DNA of 64,000 bases from Microcebus murinus (GCF_040939455.1 NC_134136.1:75034001-75098000); one strand, 5' to 3'; shown: positions 48,301 to 59,890, numbered from the stretch's first letter. Program-made: numbers and translations. Notes: generated from the sequence alone by a model not told the origin.

Positions 48301-49241
48301 AACTCATACTGGATAACAGACTTAAACCTAAGATATGAAACTATTAGAACTCTAGAGGAAAAAGTTAGAAACACTCTCCTAGACATCGGCCTGGGCAAAG
48401 AGTTTATGAAGAAGTCCCCAAAGGCAATCATAGCAGCAACAAAAATAAATAAATGGGACATGATCAAACTACAAAGCTTCTGCACAGCCAAAGAAATAGT
48501 CATGAAAGTAAACAGACAACCTACAGAATGGGAGAAAATTTTTGCATCCTATGCATCCGATAAGGGACTGATAACTAGAATATACTTAGAACTCACGAAA
48601 ACTAGGAAGAAAAAATCAAATAACCCCAATAAAAAGTGGGCAAAGGACTTGAACAGAAAGTTTTCTAAAGAAGACAGAAGAATGGCCAACAAACATATGA
48701 AGAAATGCTCAACATCTCTAATCATCAGGGAAATGCAAATCAAAACCACAATGAGATATCATTTAACTCCAGTAAGAATGGCCTTTATCAAAAAATCTCC
48801 AAACGTGGTTGTGGAAAGAGAGGAACACTCCTACACTGCTGGTGGGACTGCAAACTAGTTCAACCTCTGTGGAAAGCAATATGGAGGTACCTTAAAGCGA
48901 TACAAGTGAATCTACCATTTGATCCAGCAATCCCATTGCTGGGCATCTACCCAAATGATCCAGTGACACTCTACAAAAAAGACACCTGCACTCGAATGTT
49001 TATAGCAGCACAATTCATAATTGCAAGGCTGTGGAAACAGCCCAAGTGCCCATCAATCCAAGAATGGATTAATAAAATGTGGTATATGTACACCATGGAG
49101 TACTATTCAGCTCTAAGAAACAATGGTGATATAGCACATCTTATATTTTCCTGGTTAGAGCTGGAACCCATACTACTAAGTGAAGTATCCCAAGAATGGA
49201 AAAACAAGCACCATATATATTCTCCAGTAAACTGGTATTAA
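45380..49241 (+). pseudogene. L1 copy 3 ORF2, nearly complete but broken
   Basis: Start ATG 45380. Endonuclease and linker are open to 46405 (341 codons: [33 protein letters not shown]). The stop at 46403 is a TAA in AAAATAAGAACAG. The frame resumes and is open at 46553-47707 (384 codons, FADD at 47522-47533). A later frameshift near 47710 is followed by open pieces 47866-48858 and 48705-49241. About 16 bases of the cysteine-rich region are lost near 48806, so the frame shifts. TAA at 49239-49241. Confidence 0.93.
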
Positions 49242-49452
49242 CTGAGTATCACCTAAGTGGACACATAGGTACTACAGTAATAGGGTATTGGGCAGGTGGG
49301 AGGGGGGAGGGGGGCGGGTATATACATACATAATGAGTGAGATGTGCACCATCTGGGGGATGGTCATGATGGAGACTGAGACTTTTGGGGGGAGGGGGAA
49401 ATGGGCATTTATTGAAACCTTAAAATCTGTACCCCCATAATATGCCAAAATA
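49242..49452 (+). other. L1 copy 3 3' UTR with G-rich run
   Basis: The run at about 49287-49318 (GGGCAGGTGGGAGGGGGGAG then GGGGGCGGG) has several G-tracts and could fold as a G-quadruplex. A similar run is at about 57319-57346. Ends with CCCCCATAATATGCC and A-tail. Confidence 0.85.
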
Positions 49453-49579
49453 AAAAAAAAAATCTTAGACAACGTGATTTAATGGATATGAGTCAAGTTC
49501 TCTCATACCCTATAGAGACTGTTGGCATCATAAGAGACAGTATCCCTGGACTATACTCCCATAGTAATTTGCACACATC

Positions 49580-49760
49580 ACTGTCGCACCATTTATCACA
49601 CTGCCCCATGAGTCATCTGCTTGTGTGTTCATTTTCCTTTGAATTCCTTAGGCATAGGACCATGTCTTTTTCTTTTTGGATCCTCCTATTACCTACCTGG
49701 AATGAAACTCAAGAAATATTTGGTGAGCAACTGAATAAGGGAATAAATGCACAAATACTA
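49580..49760 (+). mobile_element. Possible L2 fragment
   Basis: TTCCTTAGGCATAGGACCAT and CTCAAGAAATATTTGGTGAG (about 49708) resemble L2 3' sequence. Diverged. Confidence 0.45.
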
Positions 49761-50639
49761 AGAAAAGAGCTAAAGGGGGGAGATAATCAAAAAATTTCCT
49801 CTTCGTTCAAAATGAAACTTGTATAATAAAGGCACCATAGGCCCATTAAGTTACAGATGAAAAGTACTCAACTGACAAAACAACAGAAGGAAAAAGAACA
49901 TATAGATCACACAGGAAAATTAGCTAACATTTTAACCAAGAGACAAAGATCACTATTCAAAGATTTCAGAAAATGATTTATTATTTTTTAAAAGCATTGT
50001 CAGCCTCCAACACACATATAGTGTTAATTTAAGCTTCTGGAAAATCATTAACAAGACAGAAGACTGGTTGCTGACTAGGCTACCCTTGTAGTAATCATTA
50101 GTTTCTTTTGCTCCTAGGAAAATGGATAAAATCTGATTCAAAAGAAAAGAGAAATTTTAAAAAGTGTAAAGGCTATAGTAAATGAATGCTGGCTCACAGA
50201 ATAGAGATGAAAAGATCTATTGACATATCACCCACACTACCCACATTCACACATATTGAAAACTTCAGGAGAAAAGTTGCCTTTTTTAATAGACAGTTCT
50301 ACTGCTACCCCACCTTTTCCATCCTATCTACAGTCCACACTGAACTTGCTGCAAAGTCTTTAAACATCTGAGAGAGATGTGGGTAGTTTCAATAGTGTAC
50401 AAGAAACTAGTGAACATAACAAGTACTGTAAAGCTCTGAATGAATGTAGGCAAAAGTGAGCCTTTATCTATTAATTAGAGAAGGACCTTCTTCCTATAGT
50501 CACTGATCCTTATATCTGCCTCCCTGTGGCCAAGTACAACACCAGAGGCTAATAGGATTGAATGACTAGGCTTCATGGCTGGGAAGGCAGCTTGCTTACT
50601 GTACTTTGCTAAACTTGGAGTTGCAGAAGTGGTGAAGAA
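49761..50639. other. No recognised feature
   Basis: Unique-looking, AT-rich sequence without a named repeat. Open frames at 49953-50371 have no domain. Confidence 0.5.
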
Positions 50640-50679
50640 AGAGCTGAACACAGCAGTTGTTTGTCACTGTTCTCTTCAA

Positions 50680-51030
50680 AATTCTGCATGGATATCAAGT
50701 ACTATGTTTAATTTACCCCCACATTCCACCCCCTTTGCCTAGTAACTTCCATTCGTCCTTTAGTTCTCAGCTAATTTACACATTATTTTTGCTAGGGAGT
50801 CACATTTCTAGACACCCTAGACGAGTCTCAAAGCATCATCCACTGCCCTATCATAACAGCCATTATGTATCATTGAAATTGTTGATTCATGCCTATCTTC
50901 CCTATAGACTATGTGTATAAGGGCAATAGCTGTTTCTGTCTCATTCACAGCTGAATCCTCCATACCAAACTCATTGCCTGTTACAAAGTAAATGCTTAAG
51001 AAATGTTGGATGAGTAAATGAATTAGTCAA
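50680..51030 (+). mobile_element. L2 fragment
   Basis: GGGCAATAGCTGTTTCTGTC (about 50920), CACAGCTGAATCCTCCATAC and AGTAAATGCTTAAGAAATGT (about 50987) followed by TGGATGAGTAAATGAAT give the 3' end of L2 in the sense direction. Confidence 0.65.
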
Positions 51031-51093
51031 TACACAAACAAAAGGGCAGGGTGTGGTCCATATTTAGGTAGGGCCAGTGATCAAACCAGGTTT

Positions 51094-52692
51094 GGATGTC
51101 TATACTACCCAAAGGGACATACAGAGTCAATACAATCCCTATTAAAATACCAACATCATTTTTCACAGATATAAAAAAAATAGTTTCACACTTCATATGG
51201 AACCAGAGAAGACCCTGTATACCAAAATCAATCCCAGGCAATAAAAACAAAATGGGAGGCATCAATTTGCCAGATTTCAAAGTATACTATAAGGCTATAG
51301 TAATTAAATCAGCTTACAACTGGCACAAGAACAGGGACATTGACCAGTGGAACAGAACTGAGAACACAGATATAAAACCATCCTCATATAGCCATCTAAT
51401 ATTTGACAAAGCAGACAAAAATATACACTAGGGAAAAAGAATCCTTATTCAATAAATGGTGCTGGGAAAACTGGACAACCACATGTGACACAGGATCCAC
51501 ACCTCTCACCTCTCACAAAAATCAACTCATCCTGGGTAACAGACTTAAACCTAAGGTGTGAAACTATTAGAATTCTAGAGGAAAACATTCAAAATACTCT
51601 TCTAGACATTCGCCTAGGGCAAAGAATTTATGAAGAAGACCCCAAAGGCAATCACAGCAACAACAAAAATAAATAAATGGGACCTGAGCAAACAAAAAGC
51701 TTCTGCACAAAGAAACTGACACAAGAGCAAACAGACAACCTATAGAATGGGCGAAAAGTTTTGCAAGATACACATCTGATAAGGGGCTGATAACTATAAT
51801 CTATTCAGAACTCAGGACAATCAGCAAGAAAAAATCAAACAACCCTGTCAAAAAGTGGGCAAAAGACATGCACAGAAACGTTTCAAAAGAAGACAGAATA
51901 ATGGCTAACAAACATATCAAAAAATTCTCAACATCTCTAATCATCAGGGAAATGTAAAACAAAACCACAATGAGATATCACTTATCTCCAGTGAAAATGG
52001 CCTTTATCAAAAAGTCCTAAAACAATAAATTTTGGCATGGATGTGGAGAGATAGGAACACTCCTACACTGCTGGTGGGACTGAAAACTAGTTCAACCTCT
52101 GTGGAAAGCAATATGGAGATACCTTAAAGAGATACAAGTAGATCTACCATTTATTTGATCCAGCAATCCCATTACTGGGCATATACCCAAAAGAACCAAA
52201 GACATTCTATAAAAAAGACACCTGCACTTCAATGTTTATAGCAGCACAATTCACAATTGCAAACATGTGAAAACAACCCAAGTGCCCATCAATACATGAG
52301 TGGATTAATAAAATGTGGTATATGTATACCATGGAGTACTATTCAGCTATAAGAAACAACAGTGATCCAGCACCTCTTGTATTTTCCTGGATAGAGCTGG
52401 AACCCATTCTACTAAGTGAAGTATCTCAAGAATGGAAAAACAAGCACCACATGTACTCACCATCAAATTGGTATTCATGGATCAACACCTAAGTGGACAT
52501 ATAGGAATAACATTTATCGGGTGTCAGGCAGGTGGGGTTGGAGGGGATGGGTATATACATACACAATGAGTGTGATAAGCACCAACTGAGGGATGGACGC
52601 GCTTGAGGCTCTCACTTGAGGGGGAAGGGGGGCATGGGCAATATATGCAACCTTAACATTTATACCCCCACAATATGCTGGGAAGAAAAAAA
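51094..52692 (+). mobile_element. 5'-truncated L1, sense
   Basis: Begins in mid-ORF2 (ATGTCTATACTACCC, 51096) and runs through the ORF2 C-terminus and 3' UTR to TTATACCCCCACAATATGCT and an A-tail (about 52675-52692). Open pieces at 51096-51431 and 51485-51676 keep the ORF2 text. An internal TTTATTTGATCC (about 52149) contains an extra copy of TTTAT. It is older than the full-length copies and I saw no clear target duplication. Confidence 0.9.
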
Positions 52693-52990
52693 TATATTTA
52701 ACATTCCATCATAGGCAATGTTATAGTCATGAAATCTTTGTGTGATAAAGATAAGAGGGAAGTTAATCTGTAAAGATCAACAGTGAGGAGGGAAGGGGTC
52801 TTCCCTGATAACCTTTGGTCCTTTACAATATTTTATAAAACAATGTAGGTATGGAAGAAGGCTAATCTATAATCAGAGAAAAAAAATGTTACAGCTGAGT
52901 AGCTTATAGCTACATTTTTATATGACTCAGGTCTCATAATCATATTCTCTTAAGTCTCAAAATATTTAAAAATTCCAACAGCTTATATTT
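52693..52990. other. No recognised feature
   Basis: About 300 bases between two L1 pieces. Nothing recognised. Confidence 0.5.
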
Positions 52991-52999
52991 TGAATGATT

Positions 53000-53738
53000 T
53001 ATTTTCACATTACAAAGCTACAGTAATAAAAAAAGTATTGGACTGGCATAAAACAGGCATAGACCAATGGAGCAGAAGAGAGAGACCAGAAATAAACCCT
53101 CCCATAGGTTGTCAAATTATCTTTGACAAATATGCCAATGCTACACAACGGGGAAGGATAGTCTCTTCAACAAATGGTGTTAAGAAAATTGGCAATGCAC
53201 TTGTAAAAGAATGAATTTGGACCCTCATCTTAGCTTACATCAACTAAAATTGGTTAAAGACCTGAACATAACACTTCCAACTATAAAACTCCTAGAATAA
53301 AATATAGTGGGAAACTTCATGACATTAAATTTGGCAATGATTTCTTGGATATGATACCAAAAGCACAGGCAACAAAAGCAAAAATAGACAAATAAGACTA
53401 CATCAAACTTAAAAACTCTTCTACAGAGCAAAGGAAACAGTAAAGAGTGGAAAGACAATATATGATATGCGACAAAATATTTGCAAAACATATATCTGAT
53501 AAGGGGTTGATATCCAGAATATTTATAGAACTCCTACAACACAACAAAAATCAAATAACTCAATTCAAAAATGGAGAAATAACTTGAAGCCAAAATGATA
53601 CACAAATGGCCAACAGGTACATGAAAAGATGTTCAGCATCATTAATAAACAGGAAAATGCAAATCAAAACTATCATGAGATGTCACTTCACACCTGTTAC
53701 AATGGCCATGATCCAAACAACTAATGATAACAAGTGTT
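53000..53738 (+). mobile_element. Old L1 D, ORF2 part (left piece)
   Basis: Sense ORF2 text (GACTGGCATAAAACAGGCAT, about 53041; ATATCTGATAAGGGGTTGAT, about 53491) with many stops. Ends gataacaagtgtt (53726-53738), and the ORF2 text resumes with gataacaggtatt (54414-54426). Confidence 0.85.
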
Positions 53739-54413
53739 AATTAATCAAAACAAGAAAAAGGACAAGAAAGTGGTTATCTCTAAGGAGCATAAATAGAAGG
53801 GATATATAAGGAGACTAATCTTTTTTGCATTATAAGCATTTTGGGCACAATTTGAGTTTTTAAATTATGTGCATATTATTTGGCATTAAGTGGGTAACCA
53901 CCAAAAGAATTAAAAAGAATGATGGTTAAAAATGCTTACTTCTAGAAAGTGTGTCTGAAAATAAAAATGAGTTAGGCAAGCAGATATTGCATTCCATTGG
54001 AAACCTGGACTATTTTGTATTTCTAATCTTATGCTTGTGTTACTTGTATTAACAATTAAAATAGAACATCCCATCCCCCATCCCCAGCAAAAAGGCAGAA
54101 AGTTGTAGCTTATACAAATAAAAAGAAAATATATATTGATACTAGGCACAAAGAGGGACTCTGTTTGACCTGTAAACATTCCTAGTCAAAACTGTCCCCT
54201 TAGTTCTGGGTTAAGACATTGTATTTTACTAAAGCAATCAACACGAAAAGCAATGTCTGATTGTGATAAAAAAGACAATTAATCTTAAAGAAATATATGT
54301 ATCAGAAATCATTCCATAACGTTCATAAATATTAACATTATTTTTAATCTGCTGCATAGATTCCATAGTGTAGAGGTACTGTAATTAAACTATTCTCATT
54401 TTGATGGAAACAA
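53739..54413. other. Unidentified ~675 bp block inside old L1 D
   Basis: The text of old L1 D is continuous on both sides (gataacaagtgtt, gataacaggtatt: 11 of 13 match). The block itself has no ORF, no A-tail, no recognisable inverted ends and no family that I can name. It may be a decayed insertion with a target duplication, or a segment that my reading of the L1 consensus does not cover. Confidence 0.6.
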
Positions 54414-54940
54414 GATAACAGGTATTGACAAGGATATATAGAAATTGGAACTGTTGTACACTGTTGGTGGAAATTTAAAATGGCACAGCTCCTATGGAAA
54501 ATAGTATGAAGATTCCTCAAATTTTTTTTTTAAAAAGGAACTACCATATGATCCAGAAATCCCACTTCTGTGTATATATCTAAAATAATTGAAAACAGGA
54601 TCTTAAAGAGATATTTGCATACCCATGTTCATTATAGCATTATTCACAATAGCTAAGAGGTGGAAGCAACCCAAGTGTCCATTGATAGATGAATGGTTAA
54701 AGAAAATGAGGTATATACATACAATTGAATATTATTCAGCTTTAAACAAGAAGGAAATGCTCTCTGATGTGACAACATGGATGAACTTTTGAGGACATTA
54801 TGCTAAATAAGTCAGTCACAAAAAGACAAAAACTGAATGAAACACTATGAAATACTGCAACATGTACAAAATTTAAAATTATGATGCTAATGAGCAAAAA
54901 AAATCCAAGCACAATAGGTCGCATATTATGTGATTCCTAT
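54414..54940 (+). mobile_element. Old L1 D, ORF2 C-terminus (middle piece)
   Basis: ORF2 C-terminal text (GGAACTGTTGTACACTGTTG, about 54448; CAACCCAAGTGTCCATTGAT, about 54668; ATGGTTAAAGAAAATGAGG, about 54692). It stops at about 54940 at an antisense L1 and resumes at 58149. Confidence 0.85.
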
Positions 54941-54944
54941 TTTT

Positions 54945-56079
54945 TTCTTTTTTTTTTTATTTCAGCATATTATGAGGGTACACATTTTAAGGTTTCAATA
55001 AATGCCTATTTCCCCCACTCCCCCCACAAGTCTGAGTCTTCAGCATGACCATCCCCCAGATGGTGCACATCTCACTCATTATGTATGTATATACCCACCC
55101 CCCTCCCCCCGCCCAATACCCTATTACTGCAGTACCTATGTGACCACTTAGGTGCTGTTCAGTTAATACCAATTTGCTGGTGAGTATACGTGGTGCTTGT
55201 TTTTCCATTCTTGGGAAACTTCACTTAATAGTATGGGTTCCAGCTCTAACCAGGAAAATATAAGATGTGCTATATCACCATTGTTTCTTAGAGCTGAATA
55301 GTACTCTATGGTATACATATACCACATTTTATTAATCCATTCTTGGGTTGATGGGCACTTGGGCTGTTTCCACAGCCTTGCAATTATGAATTGTGCTGCT
55401 ATAAACATTCAGGTGCAGGTGTCTTTTTTGTAGAGTGTCATTGGATCTTTTGGGTAGATGCCCAGCAATGGTATTGCTGGATCAAATGGTAGATTCACTT
55501 GTATCACTTTAAGGTATCACCATATTGCTTTCCACAGAGGTTGAACTAATTTGCAGCCCCACAAACAGTGTAGGAGTATACAATTTTTTTATTTCCATCT
55601 TCATTTCTTCATTTATGAAGTAATCATTTAGTAGGAGGTTGTTTAATTTCCACATTTTTGTGTAGAAATGTGTGTTTCTGCTAGGGTTGATTTCTACTTT
55701 CATTCCACTATGAGCTGAGATGGTACATGGTATGATTTCTATTTTTTTTAATTTCTTGAGATTTACTTTGTGTCCTAGGATATGGTCAATCTTAGAGAAT
55801 GTCCCGTGAGCTGATGAGAAGAATGTATATTCAGTGGATTTTGGGTAGAATGTCCTGTATATGTCAGTCAGACCCAGTTGTTCCAAGGTTTTGTTTAAGT
55901 CCATTATTTCTTTATTAATTTTCTGTTTGGAGGATCTGTCTCGTGCCGTCAGTGGGGTGTTGAAATCTCCGGTGATTATGGAGTTGCTATTAATCCATTT
56001 GCTTAGATCCAGTAAGGTTTGCTTTATGAAACTGGGTGCACCTAAGTTGAGTGCATCTATATTTAAAATTGTTATCTCT
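54945..56079 (-). mobile_element. Antisense L1 with internal ORF2 deletion (left piece)
   Basis: Read on the minus strand. The A-tail (plus-strand T-run, 54944-54960), 3' UTR, ORF2 C-terminal end (minus-strand frame 55163-55408, [20 protein letters not shown]) run to about 55578, where the text jumps to the end of the endonuclease domain (minus-strand 55509-55904, including [14 protein letters not shown]). The ORF2 middle, including the RT, is absent. Then comes endonuclease text to 56079, the point of the twin-primed insertion. It resumes at 57531. Confidence 0.88.
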
Positions 56080-57515
56080 GGCTGTGCAGAAGCTTTGTAG
56101 TTTCATCATGTCCCATTTATTTATTTTTGTTGCTGCTTTGATTGCCTTTGGGGATTTCTTCATAAACTCTTTGCCTAGGCCGATGTCTAGGAGAGTGTTT
56201 CCAACATTTTCCTCTAGAATTCTAATGGTTTCATACCTGAGATTTAAGTCTGTTATCCAGCGTGAGTTGATTTTTGTGAGAGGTGAAAGGTGTGGGTCCT
56301 GTTTTAACCTTCTACAAGTGGCTATCCAGTTTTCCCAGCACCATTTATTGAAAAGGGATTCTTTTCCCCAGCGTATGTTTTTGTCTACTTTGTCAAAGAT
56401 TAGATGGCTATATGAGGATGGTTTTATATCAGGATTCTCACATCTGTTCCACTGGTCAATAATCCTATTTTTGTGCCAATACCAGATTGTTTTAATTACT
56501 ACAGCTTGAAACAGTCATGAAAGTAAACAGACAACCTACAGAATGGGAGAAAATTTTTGCATCCTATGTATCCGATAAAGGACTGATAACTAGAATATAC
56601 TTAGAACTCACGAAAATCAGCAAGAAAAAATCAAATAACCCTATTAAAAAGTGGGCAAAGGACATGAACAGAAACTTTTCTAAAGAAGACAGAAGAATGG
56701 CCAACAAACATATGAAAAAATGCTCACCATCCCTAATCATCAGGGAAATGCAAATCAAAACTACAATGAGATATCACTTAACTCCAGTGAGAATGGCCTT
56801 TATCAAAAAGTCTCCAAATAACAAATGCTGGCGTGGTTGTGGAGAGAGAGGAACACTCCTACACTGCTGGTGGAACTGCAAACTAGTTCAACCTCTGTGG
56901 AAAGCAATATGGAGATACCTTAAAGCGATACAAGTGAATATACCATTTGATCCAGCAATCCCATTGCTGGGCATCTACCCAAATGATCCAGTGACACTCT
57001 TCAAAAAAGACACCTGCACTCGAATGTTTATAGCAGCACAATTCATAATTGCAAGGCTGTGGAAACAGCCCAAGTGCCCATCAATCCAAGAATGGATTAA
57101 TAAAATGTGGTATATGTATACCATGGAGTACTATTCAGCTCTAAGAAACAACGGTGATATAGCACATCTTATATTTTCCTGGTTAGAGCTGGAACCCATA
57201 CTACTAAGTGAAGTATCCCAAGAATGGAAAAACAAGCACCAGATATATTCTCCAGCAAACTGGTATTAACTGAGTAGCACCTAAGTGGACACACAGGTGC
57301 TACAGTAATAGGGTATTGGGCAGGTGGGAGGGGGGAGGGGGGCGGGTATATACATACATAACGAGTGAGATGTGCACCATCTGGGGGATGGTCATGATGG
57401 AGACTCAGACTTTTGGGGGGAGGGGGGGAAATGGGCATTTATTGAAACCTTAAAATCTGTACCCCCATAATATGCCAAAATAAAAAAAATAAATAAATAA
57501 ATAAATTTAAAAAAA
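56080..57515 (+). mobile_element. Twin-primed (5'-inverted) L1 insertion
   Basis: Two parts. 56080 to about 56508 is an inverted ORF2 piece (minus strand, starting GGCTGTGCAGAAGCTTTG). About 56509-57515 is the next downstream ORF2 piece in sense (CAGTCATGAAAGTAAACAG), through the ORF2 C-terminus (56517-57269), 3' UTR and A-tail. The break in ORF2 is the same point: inverted part ends at ...CTGCACAGCC, sense part begins within a few bases after. A perfect 15-bp duplication aaaattgttatctct lies at 56065-56079 and 57516-57530. This is what twin priming leaves. The tail has grown an AAAT microsatellite (about 57489-57507). Confidence 0.95.
56517..57269 (+). pseudogene. ORF2 C-terminal fragment in the twin-primed L1
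   Basis: 250 open codons of ORF2 C-terminus ([33 protein letters not shown], the cysteine-rich motif) ending at the family stop TAA at 57267-57269. No reverse transcriptase or endonuclease domain, and it has no promoter of its own. Confidence 0.9.
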
Positions 57516-57530
57516 AAAATTGTTATCTCT

Positions 57531-58148
57531 TCTTGTTGAAGTGTGCCCTTCACCATTATATAATGATCCTCTTTGTCTTTCACTACTTTTGTTGCTTTAA
57601 AAACTAAATCGTCTGAAATTAGAACTGCAACGCCAGCCTTCTTTTGGCTTCCACTTGCCTAGAATACTGATGTCCACCCTTTTACTTTTAGTCTATATGC
57701 ATCCTTGCAGGTTAGATGTGTTTCCTGAAGACAGCATATACTTGGCCTGTATTTTCTTATCCATTCAGCCAGTCTATGTCTCTTGAGTGGAGAGTTTAAG
57801 CCATTCACATTTATTGAGAGAACTGATAGGTAAGGTAGATTACTGTTCATTCTGTTGGGTTGGATGTTGTTGCTTTGATTTCTGTGTTGAGCCATTGTAT
57901 TATCTGGCCTTTAATCTTTGGGTTTTGGTTGTTTTTATATTCGTGAGTTTTTATTATGGTGTTCTGTGCATAACATTGTTTTGAGTACTTCTTGGAGGGC
58001 TGGTTTTGTCTTGGTGAATTCTCTGAGACTTTGCTTCTCTGAGAATGTCTTTATTTCTCCTTCATATATGAAGCTTAGTTTTGCAGGGAATAAGATTCTA
58101 GGGTGGGCATTGTTTTGTTTCAGAAGAGTGAGAATGGGGCCCTAGTCT
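57531..58148 (-). mobile_element. Antisense L1 (right piece): ORF2 start and ORF1 end
   Basis: The minus strand continues with the endonuclease N-terminus (minus-strand frame 57659-57895: [30 protein letters not shown]) and the ORF1 C-terminal end to about 58145 (GCCCTAG). It joins 54945-56079 as one 5'-truncated element. Old L1 D resumes at about 58149. Confidence 0.88.
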
Positions 58149-58390
58149 CTAATATCCAGAATAGGCAAATCTATAGAGACAGAGAATAGATTAGTGTTTG
58201 TTACAGATTGGGGAGGGAGAACAAGGAATGACTACTAATGGGCACTGGGTACCTTTCAGTGATGGTTAAAATGTGCTGGATTAGAGAGTGGTTGCAAAAC
58301 TCTGTGGATAAATTAAAAACCATGAAAATGTATACTTTAAAGAGTGAATTTTATGGTGCATGAGTTATATCTCATTTTAAAAAAAATAGA
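58149..58390 (+). mobile_element. Old L1 D, 3' end (right piece)
   Basis: AATATCCAGAATAGGCAAAT, TATAGAGACAGAGAATAGAT (about 58171) and TATATCTCATTTTAAAAAAA (about 58366) are the 3' end of an old sense L1. It completes the element at 53000-53738 and 54414-54940. Confidence 0.85.
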
Positions 58391-59890
58391 ATAAGTAGAA
58401 AGGAAAGAGGAAGTATGCTTTTGTATCTAGTAAATAAAATGCTTTATCTTGGGGCACAGCAATGTCTGGTTAATCAATCCTCTTGCCCTACACTGGGGTA
58501 AGTCACAATAACAATTGAACTACTTGTTCAGATCTCAGTTAGCAAAACTACAAGTCAATTTCCCTATTAAAAAAGCATATTGCGTTAGACATCTCTGGGT
58601 TTTTTTTAAACATATAATGCTTTCATGGATGCTATTTTTCATAAAATATTCCATAAAAATGTAAGAAAGGCACTGGAGATATCTCATAGGTCAGTTTAGA
58701 ACAGTTGGTGATGGACCTTCTAGAAAAAATTTTGCAGTCAAGAGTTGAAAAACCACATACTCCACATCTTGCTGTAGCTCTAAGAGAAAGACTTACAGAG
58801 ACATCTTTAAGGCATCGTGGCTTGAGAGAGGAAAAGAAAGATGGAGTAATCGGTCACCCAGGCAAATGGGCCTCACAGGATCCCCATGGATCCTCACAGT
58901 GTGTGGGAAACAGCTTAATACCTCCCCTGTAGCCCACAGTGTCATGGATCCGAAAAGGCTTCAGAACTTATTAATAGATAGAAGGCCATTCTCAGCAGGT
59001 ACAACAGGAACATTAAGGTTGGGACAAGATGAGAATGAAATATCTCAGTAGGTAATGGCATGGAGAGATGGTGATGACTAAAAACAAGACAAGAACTGTA
59101 CAAAAAATATGTACATTAAGGACACAGTGGCATGGGCAGATACTATCCTTGGGGCCTAGTATCCACCCACCTGTGTGTCTTAGCCCAAGTTCCCTGGAAG
59201 AAAATCCCAACAGGAAGACTTCTGAGAAATGTGATCCCAGTGATCAAGGATGAAATATAGGGGAATGAATCAGGAAAAGGGGAGAGGCAAAGTATAAATA
59301 TATTATTGACTTGACCATTATAAAAGGCAAGTACTTAATCTCATAGTCTGAGAGGTTATCTGAAATGCATCTTCCAGGGAAAGAAAGGGATAGCAATTAT
59401 CAACTAGCCACCATGCCCCATGTGTCAAAGCTTCACCCCATCAGGCATTAACTGTTCTCCATTTCCATGTTGTGCATGCAGAGGCTGAGTAATTTCTGAG
59501 GCATCCCACATTTCAGCATCAATAAGGCAAGAGATGCTATTGGGTAGGATGTGCAAAGCAAGTGCCAAACTGGTCACCTCAGTGGTGGCTGAAATAGCAA
59601 TAGAATCTGAAGGGATGCATAAGAGGTGTCAGATACACTTAAGTGAGCACATCATACCTAAGTGTCATTCTGGAGAGAAGATAGGGGGAAGAATCCTAAA
59701 CTGCCTGTCTATTCATTCCAAATCAGCTGCAAAAACCTGAGGTTACAAAATTGACCTTGAATGAACAAGATTAAGTTTTTTTTCCTTTGGAGCTGAGATG
59801 CTGTTCAAAATAGAGACTAAAGTGAGTTATACAAAAATCATTATACTATTTCAATATCTGAGTTTAGTGACCTGTAAAATTAATCTCTAC
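58391..59890. other. No recognised feature
   Basis: About 1.5 kb. Open frames at 58705-58932, 58866-59051, 59068-59253 and 59534-59740 are unlike known domains, and none shows splice-site support that I can see. It may hold very old repeats. Confidence 0.45.

Larger units (their letters stand above)
42925..49452 (+). mobile_element. Full-length L1 copy 3 (first family)
   Basis: 5' UTR 42925-44345, ORF1 44346-45338, ORF2 45380-49241, 3' UTR and A-tail to about 49452. I saw no convincing target-site duplication (left ttcttaaaaactt, right aatcttagacaac), so a weak one or none. It has the longest open ORF2 of the window yet still has stops and frameshifts. Confidence 0.93.

Noticed and set aside
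49440..49470. A target-site duplication for L1 copy 3
   Set aside because: Left and right flanks share only scattered bases; I could not find a convincing match.
58705..59740. Run of small open frames as a possible host gene
   Set aside because: Each is under 76 codons, without domain or consistent splice-site pattern.
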